In this document: piece by piece, positions 59,868-64,000 of the stretch
Layout: the number at the start of each line of letters is the position of its first letter
Position numbering within the stretch: position 1 is the first letter of the stretch
Source: Tellurirhabdus rosea
GTDB taxonomy: Bacteria; Bacteroidota; Bacteroidia; Cytophagales; Spirosomataceae
Assembly: GCF_026278345.1 (NCBI RefSeq)
Contig: NZ_CP111085.1
Coordinates: 3,675,501 to 3,739,500 of the forward strand
Direction of reading: 5' to 3'
DNA length: 64,000 nucleotides
Notes under the pieces: generated by a model
Told to the model about the DNA's origin: nothing
The model's input: only the letters and a program-made list of their open reading frames with translations
Database searches by the model: none
Made by a program: the position numbers and the translations under genes

Positions 59868-60515
59868 ATGAAATTGACAAAATGGCTCACCGCTTTCGGC
59901 TTTCTGTCGCTTTGGCCCCTAACCTCCCTGGGCCAGGCGGCTTTTCTTAAAGACATCAACGGACAGATCATCTTTGCCAACAAGTACACAGACGTGCAGG
60001 GCTCGCCCTACCTGAACGACGCATGGACGGTCGGGTCCGTTACGTCGCTGAACGATAAGGTGTATTCGGGCCTGAAAGTCCGCTTTGACGCCTATGCCGG
60101 GGAACTCGAATACGAAGACAAGGGTAAGCCGTACCGTCTGACCGCCAGCCAGATCAAGGGCTTCTCCATGCTCAATGGGGTAGACACGCTGCGATTCGTC
60201 TCGGTCGCCGCCGGGCCGGGCAATCCGTTCTACCAGCTGCTGTACGACGGCCCGATCAAGCTTCTGAAACAGACAAAAGTGAATGTAATGGAGTTGCAGG
60301 TCTACAACTCGGCTACCAAAACGAAGGAGTTCAGCAAGGCGGAGCAGTATTTTGCCATGAAGTCCGACGGTTCGCTGCACAAGCTTCAGCGATCGCGCAA
60401 AGCACTGGCCGCCCTTTTCCCCGAAAAGAAAGACCTGATCGAGAAAGCATCCAGAGAAAACAACCTCAGCGAAGAACCGGGGCTGATCAATGCCTTCGCC
60501 GTGATCAATCAATAG
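59868..60515 (+). CDS. Exported protein of unknown function
   Basis: A 215-residue protein with signal peptide MKLTKWLTAFGFLSLWPLTS ending at LGQ. The mature part is mixed with lysine-rich helices at the end (HKLQRSRKALAALFPEKKDL) and beta strands before (LRFVSVAAGPGNPFYQLLYD). It resembles small exported Bacteroidota proteins of unknown role. A good hairpin terminator follows. Confidence 0.75.
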   Translation: MKLTKWLTAFGFLSLWPLTSLGQAAFLKDINGQIIFANKYTDVQGSPYLNDAWTVGSVTSLNDKVYSGLKVRFDAYAGELEYEDKGKPYRLTASQIKGFSMLNGVDTLRFVSVAAGPGNPFYQLLYDGPIKLLKQTKVNVMELQVYNSATKTKEFSKAEQYFAMKSDGSLHKLQRSRKALAALFPEKKDLIEKASRENNLSEEPGLINAFAVINQ

Positions 60516-60520
60516 AAAAA

Positions 60521-60564
60521 GGGCAGAGCGCTTCAGAATCGGCGCTCTGCCCCCGGATTTTTTT
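60521..60564. terminator. Hairpin terminator between convergent genes
   Basis: GGGCAGAGCGC (60521-60531) pairs with GCGCTCTGCCC (60542-60552) around a 10-base loop, and seven or more Ts follow at 60557. Confidence 0.85.
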
Positions 60565-61378
60565 AGATAACCCCTTCCCGCTTCGCCTGCTCCTCATACC
60601 CCCGCAGCTGAACGGGGGCCTCCCGCTTGCGCAACTGCATGTTGAGGAATTCGACCAGAAGCGAGAACGCAATAGCGAAGTACAGATAGCCTTTCGGAAC
60701 GGTGCCGACATGGGCGTTCAGCACGACCAGTTCCGACAGGTGAGCCCCTTCGGCGATCAGCATGAAACCGATCATAATCAGGAAGGCCAGCCCCAGCATC
60801 TGAATCGTCGGGTGTTCGTTCACGAAACGACCTACCGGCCCGGCGAAGAACATCATGATCAGCACCGAAAGCACCACGGCGATGATCATCACCGTCACGT
60901 TCTGTGTCAGACCGACGGCCGTCAGGATGGAGTCGATGGAGAAGACAATGTTGATGATCGCAATCTGAACCACAACACTGCTGATGGTGGCTTTGCCTTT
61001 CGGGGCGTTGCCGGCGGTCTGTTCGCCTTCGCCGCCTTCCAGTTTGTGGTGAATCTCCGAGGTGGCTTTGTACAGCAGGAACAGCCCGCCGACGAAAAGA
61101 ATCACGCTCTGGCCGGTTGGCGCGGCCTGCAGCCAGCCCGTCGAAATATGCGTGAACGGCTGACTCAGCGAAATCAGCACCGAAATTCCAAACAGCAGCG
61201 CTACCCGAAAGATCATCGCCAGGACGAGGCCAATGTTCCGCGCTTTGGGCTGGTCGCCGGCCGCGAGCTTGTTGGCGGCGATGGAGATGAAGATAATGTT
61301 GTCAATACCCAGTACAATCTCAAGAAAGGTCAGCGTCAAAAGGCTGATAATCGATTCGGCTGAGAAAAGTGATTCCAT
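60563..61378 (-). CDS. TerC-family membrane protein
   Basis: A 271-residue inner-membrane protein with about seven helices. The TerC signature is clear: LTFLEIVLGIDNIIFISIAA near residue 17 and the repeat VQIAIINIVFSIDSILTAVG near 135, each with an acidic residue within the helix, as expected for metal (Mn or similar) export. The C-terminal tail is basic (QLRKREAPVQLRGYEEQAKR). Members have been linked to tellurite resistance or to Mn loading of secreted proteins. No tellurite-resistance neighbours are present. Confidence 0.92.
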   Translation of the reverse strand: MESLFSAESIISLLTLTFLEIVLGIDNIIFISIAANKLAAGDQPKARNIGLVLAMIFRVALLFGISVLISLSQPFTHISTGWLQAAPTGQSVILFVGGLFLLYKATSEIHHKLEGGEGEQTAGNAPKGKATISSVVVQIAIINIVFSIDSILTAVGLTQNVTVMIIAVVLSVLIMMFFAGPVGRFVNEHPTIQMLGLAFLIMIGFMLIAEGAHLSELVVLNAHVGTVPKGYLYFAIAFSLLVEFLNMQLRKREAPVQLRGYEEQAKREGVI

Positions 61379-61508
61379 GCGGATGTTTTAGGTAAGAAAG
61401 TTATGGGGCCGAAAATAAGGGCTTAGGGAACGCTAAACAAGGCTTTTACAGGAATGAACCACTGCCTGGAGGAAAGGTTACCGGGCGGGTTCAGCGTTTG
61501 GACCCCCG

Positions 61509-63008
61509 TTAGAACTGAAAATAGATGAACTGGTTCGAGGTGAAGACGCCAAAGAAATAGCAAAGCAGGCAAAGAAGCGGGAATACAGTCCAGAACACGA
61601 GGCTGTTTCGGGTCGGAATGGTCAGGTAAAACTTCTCTTTCCAGAACAGCAACGCCACCAGCCCCACCGAAAAAAGGAGCTCCGCCGTGTTCAGCGGCGA
61701 TTGCAGCGGCCCCTCGAAGGGCGCCGTCACTATTTTCTGAATGATGTAAAACGCGTTTTCGACCGGCGCTTTGTGATTCCGGAAAAACACCCAGGTCAGC
61801 ATGACCAGCACGAAGGTCAGCACGAGCTGGAGCAGCTGGTACGCTTTGTTGTCTTCCGGAAAGGTAAGGCCCCAGCGGGCAAACGCCCGGTCACGCCAGC
61901 CCGCCAGGAGCTGGTAGGCACCGTGCAGCCCGCCCCAGATGATGTAGTTCCAGCTGGCACCGTGCCACAGACCGCTCACCAGAAACACGATGAAGACGTT
62001 CAGGTAGCGCCGCCCCGGACTCACGCGGTTGCCACCCAGCGGAATGTACAGGTAATCCCGGAACCAGGTCGAGAGCGAAATGTGCCAGCGCCGCCAGAAC
62101 TCCGTGATCGACCGGGAAAAATAGGGCGTCCGGAAGTTTTCCATCAGTGTAAAGCCCATCGTGCGGGCGGCTCCGATGGCGATATCCGAATAGCCCGAGA
62201 AGTCGCCGTAAATCTGGATGGTGAAGGCGAGGGCCGCCACCAGCAGCGTCAGGCCGTTCTGTTCGGTCGGGTTGTCGAAGCCGTAATTGGCGACCAGGGC
62301 CATGCGGTCGGCGATGACCACTTTTTTGAAAAAGCCGAAAGCCATCTGCATCAGCCCGGCCTTGACGTTCTCCCAGTCGTAGTGAAAATGGGTGTGAAAC
62401 TGGTGCAGCACGTTCTGCGGCCGCTCGATGGGCCCGGCCACCAGCTGCGGGTAAAACATGACGTACAGCGCGTAAATACCAAAATGCCGCTCCGCTTTCT
62501 GATGGCCCCGGTACACTTCGATGGTGTAGCTCATGGCCTGAAACGTGTGAAACGACAGCCCAATCGGCAGAATCGTATCCACAATGCTGAACGAGGCCGC
62601 CGATTCCTGCCCGAACAGCAGCAGCACTTTATTCAGCACGCGCAGGGCAAACCGATCGACGGACTGCGCTGCTCCATCCAGTCCGCCAAAATCCAGCAGC
62701 CCGACAAAAATATCCGTGAAAAAGCCGAAATACTTGAAAAACGCCAGGATGCCGATGTTGGAAATCAGGCTGACGATGAGCAGCCACTTCCGTCGCGGGC
62801 CCACCGGCGTCCGTTCCAGCCACAACCCGGCATAGTAGTCGATGACAATGGTGGCAAACAGAATGACGATGTAGGCGGGCTTGAAAACGGCGTAGAAATA
62901 ACAGCTCGCCAGCAGCAGCAACACCCAGCGACCCCGCCACGACAGGCTGTAATAAGCCAGCGTGACGACGACAAAGAAGATCAGAAATTGGAGGGAATTG
63001 AAAAGCAT
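61509..63008 (-). CDS. MBOAT-family O-acyltransferase (AlgI-like)
   Basis: A 499-residue polytopic membrane enzyme. It starts MLFNSLQFLIFFVVVTLAYY and shows the AlgI/DltB signatures LPIGLSFHTFQAMSYTIEVY, WHISLSTWFRDYLYIPLGGN and the catalytic His region FLVSGLWHGASWNYIIWGGL. Members move acyl groups across the membrane to O-acylate polysaccharides or other targets with a partner protein. No AlgJ/AlgX-like partner is present in the window. The GT2 gene at the right edge lies upstream in the same direction. Confidence 0.92.
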   Translation of the reverse strand: MLFNSLQFLIFFVVVTLAYYSLSWRGRWVLLLLASCYFYAVFKPAYIVILFATIVIDYYAGLWLERTPVGPRRKWLLIVSLISNIGILAFFKYFGFFTDIFVGLLDFGGLDGAAQSVDRFALRVLNKVLLLFGQESAASFSIVDTILPIGLSFHTFQAMSYTIEVYRGHQKAERHFGIYALYVMFYPQLVAGPIERPQNVLHQFHTHFHYDWENVKAGLMQMAFGFFKKVVIADRMALVANYGFDNPTEQNGLTLLVAALAFTIQIYGDFSGYSDIAIGAARTMGFTLMENFRTPYFSRSITEFWRRWHISLSTWFRDYLYIPLGGNRVSPGRRYLNVFIVFLVSGLWHGASWNYIIWGGLHGAYQLLAGWRDRAFARWGLTFPEDNKAYQLLQLVLTFVLVMLTWVFFRNHKAPVENAFYIIQKIVTAPFEGPLQSPLNTAELLFSVGLVALLFWKEKFYLTIPTRNSLVFWTVFPLLCLLCYFFGVFTSNQFIYFQF

Positions 63009-63022
63009 GATTGTGGTGGGCG

Positions 63023-63134
63023 GTAGAGACGCAACAGCTTACGTCTCCACGGCGGCCCCATGTTACGCGTACGGATGCAAAAAACTGCGTCTCAGAAAAG
63101 GCCCGGACGGAGCCGCAGGATCTTGCGTCTCTAC
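63023..63134. repeat. GTAGAGACGCAA inverted-repeat element
   Basis: GTAGAGACGCAA at 63023-63034 and its perfect complement TTGCGTCTCTAC at 63123-63134 frame a GC-rich 88-base stretch. A second near-palindromic copy (TTACGTCTCCAC, 63039-63050) follows the first directly, and CTGCGTCTCAG lies inside. The right copy supplies the TAG stop of the GT2 gene at 63131. It resembles short extragenic palindromes that are widespread in Bacteroidota and cyanobacteria. Confidence 0.7.
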
Positions 63135-64000
63135 GAAGACGCCTTTACTTTTTCGTCCGAAAAAACCGGAAGGTCGTCCCCCAGCCGTTCCTGCTCCCGG
63201 ATCACTTCCCGAACGACGAACAGGGGACGGCCTTTGGTCTGGAAGAAAATGCGGAGCACATATTCGCCGATCAGGCCCAGCGCGATCAACTGCACCCCGC
63301 TGAACAGAATGATGAGGAAAACCGTCGCCGTGAAGCCCTCCGGCACGTCGCCGAAGACGTATTTTTTGATAAGTGTCTGGATAAAATAAAGCAGCGCCGC
63401 CCCAATGGAAAACATGCCCAGCCGGCTCACAAATTTGATGGGGTATTCGCTGAAGTTGAAAATGCCGTTGTAGGCGAGCCGCCGCAGCATTTTGAACGAG
63501 TACTTCGACTCACCGGCGGCCCGGGCGTCGCGTTCGTATTCCACCCCGATCTGCTTGAAGCCGATCCAGCTCCGCATGCCCCGGATAAACCGGCTTTCTT
63601 CCGGCATCTTATTCAGTACGTTGGCAACCCGGCGGCTGATGAGCGAGAAGTCGCCGCTGTCGAGCGGGATGTCCACGTAGGAAATCGATTTCATGAACCG
63701 GTAGAACAGAAAATAGGCCGTCCGCTTCAGAAGGCCTTCTTTTCGTTTCTTCCGGACCGCATACACGACATCGTAGCCTTCTTTCAGTTTCGCGTAGAAT
63801 TTCGGCAGCAGCTCGGGAGGGTCCTGCAGGTCGCCGTCGATGATGAACAGACCTTCGGTTCCCCGCGCGGCGGCCATGCCGGCGGTCAGCGCAATCTGGT
63901 GACCGTAGTTACGGGCCAGAAAAACACAATGGTAGCGCCCATCGGCCAGGGCTACCTGCTGCATAAGCTCCGCGGTATTGTCCCGGCTTCCGTCGTCCAC
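63131..64000 (-). CDS. GT2-family (DPM1/GtrB-like) glycosyltransferase, N-terminus cut by window edge
   Basis: The visible 289 residues begin in VDDGSRDNTAELMQQVALAD, the nucleotide-binding motif that is normally about 35-40 residues from the start, so the true start lies beyond 64000. The metal-binding region is FIIDGDLQDPPELLPKFY, and the acceptor side has KRKEGLLKRTAYFLFYR. Two C-terminal membrane helices (LGMFSIGAALLYFIQTLIKK and FLIILFSGVQLIALGLIGEY) mark the bactoprenol-glucosyltransferase type, which puts a sugar on undecaprenyl phosphate. It may work with the MBOAT enzyme downstream. Confidence 0.9.
   Translation of the reverse strand: MDDGSRDNTAELMQQVALADGRYHCVFLARNYGHQIALTAGMAAARGTEGLFIIDGDLQDPPELLPKFYAKLKEGYDVVYAVRKKRKEGLLKRTAYFLFYRFMKSISYVDIPLDSGDFSLISRRVANVLNKMPEESRFIRGMRSWIGFKQIGVEYERDARAAGESKYSFKMLRRLAYNGIFNFSEYPIKFVSRLGMFSIGAALLYFIQTLIKKYVFGDVPEGFTATVFLIILFSGVQLIALGLIGEYVLRIFFQTKGRPLFVVREVIREQERLGDDLPVFSDEKVKASS

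Noticed and set aside
61379-61508. Possible small RNA or tRNA between terC and the MBOAT gene
   Set aside because: No cloverleaf, promoter or terminator pattern could be made out in the 130 bases.

Overview
The window looks like chromosomal DNA of a Bacteroidota bacterium, most likely order Cytophagales (Spirosoma/Larkinella-like; the lineage is inferred from gene content, not computed). Signs seen directly are a SusC/SusD pair, a type IX secretion sorting tail, two-component and LytTR regulators of Bacteroidota style, many exported proteins ending their signal peptide in AQ, almost no Shine-Dalgarno sequences, and promoters that fit the Bacteroidota -33 TTTG / -7 TAnnTTTG consensus.

Layout. 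0-5 kb: the 5' part of hemA, a membrane histidine kinase, a small lipoprotein, a LuxE-like acyl-protein synthetase and a sigma-54-type response regulator without its DNA-binding domain. 5.4-17.7 kb: a carbohydrate block (SusC, SusD, a gluconate-dehydrogenase-like small subunit, a GMC oxidoreductase, a CE15 glucuronoyl esterase) mixed with two very low-complexity secreted proteins. 18-24 kb: CotH-family protein, AsmA/DUF748-like protein, and a small phage-flavoured module (RecE-like PD-(D/E)XK nuclease, unknown protein, divergent XRE regulator). 24-32 kb: CpsB/CapC-type phosphatase, WbsX-like GH99 protein, Wzi-type outer-membrane protein, a T9SS-exported repeat protein and a large unknown exported protein.

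32.2-46.6 kb is one long leftward operon for a Wzx/Wzy exopolysaccharide: Wza-type export lipoprotein, Wzc-type tyrosine autokinase, DegT-fold protein, priming sugar transferase, Wzx, pyruvyl transferase, four further glycosyltransferases (three GT4-type, one GT2), two hexapeptide acyltransferases and a Wzy-like polymerase. The phosphatase and Wzi at 24-27 kb are natural partners of this machinery.

47-52.5 kb is the most unusual part. Two orphan transposase-like DNA-binding proteins flank a cassette made of a 66-residue Cys-Cys peptide, an LpxL-fold acyltransferase with an extra C-terminal PqqD-like segment, a membrane LytTR regulator and a NarL-type regulator with a degenerate receiver. The promoters share a GAAATGACYAA box. 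I propose, as inference, a regulated peptide-modification system. 52.6-64 kb is mostly housekeeping: dnaG, a vanadium-haloperoxidase-like lipoprotein, a purF-like gene, nuoN, terC, an MBOAT acyltransferase and a truncated GT2.

A second theme is the intergenic DNA. Seven gene ends carry long hairpins whose arms are short words (TGAN tetramers or 7-base words carrying TAA/TGA), so that stop codons fall in all three frames; others are perfect, even loop-free palindromes. No rRNA, tRNA or CRISPR array was seen.
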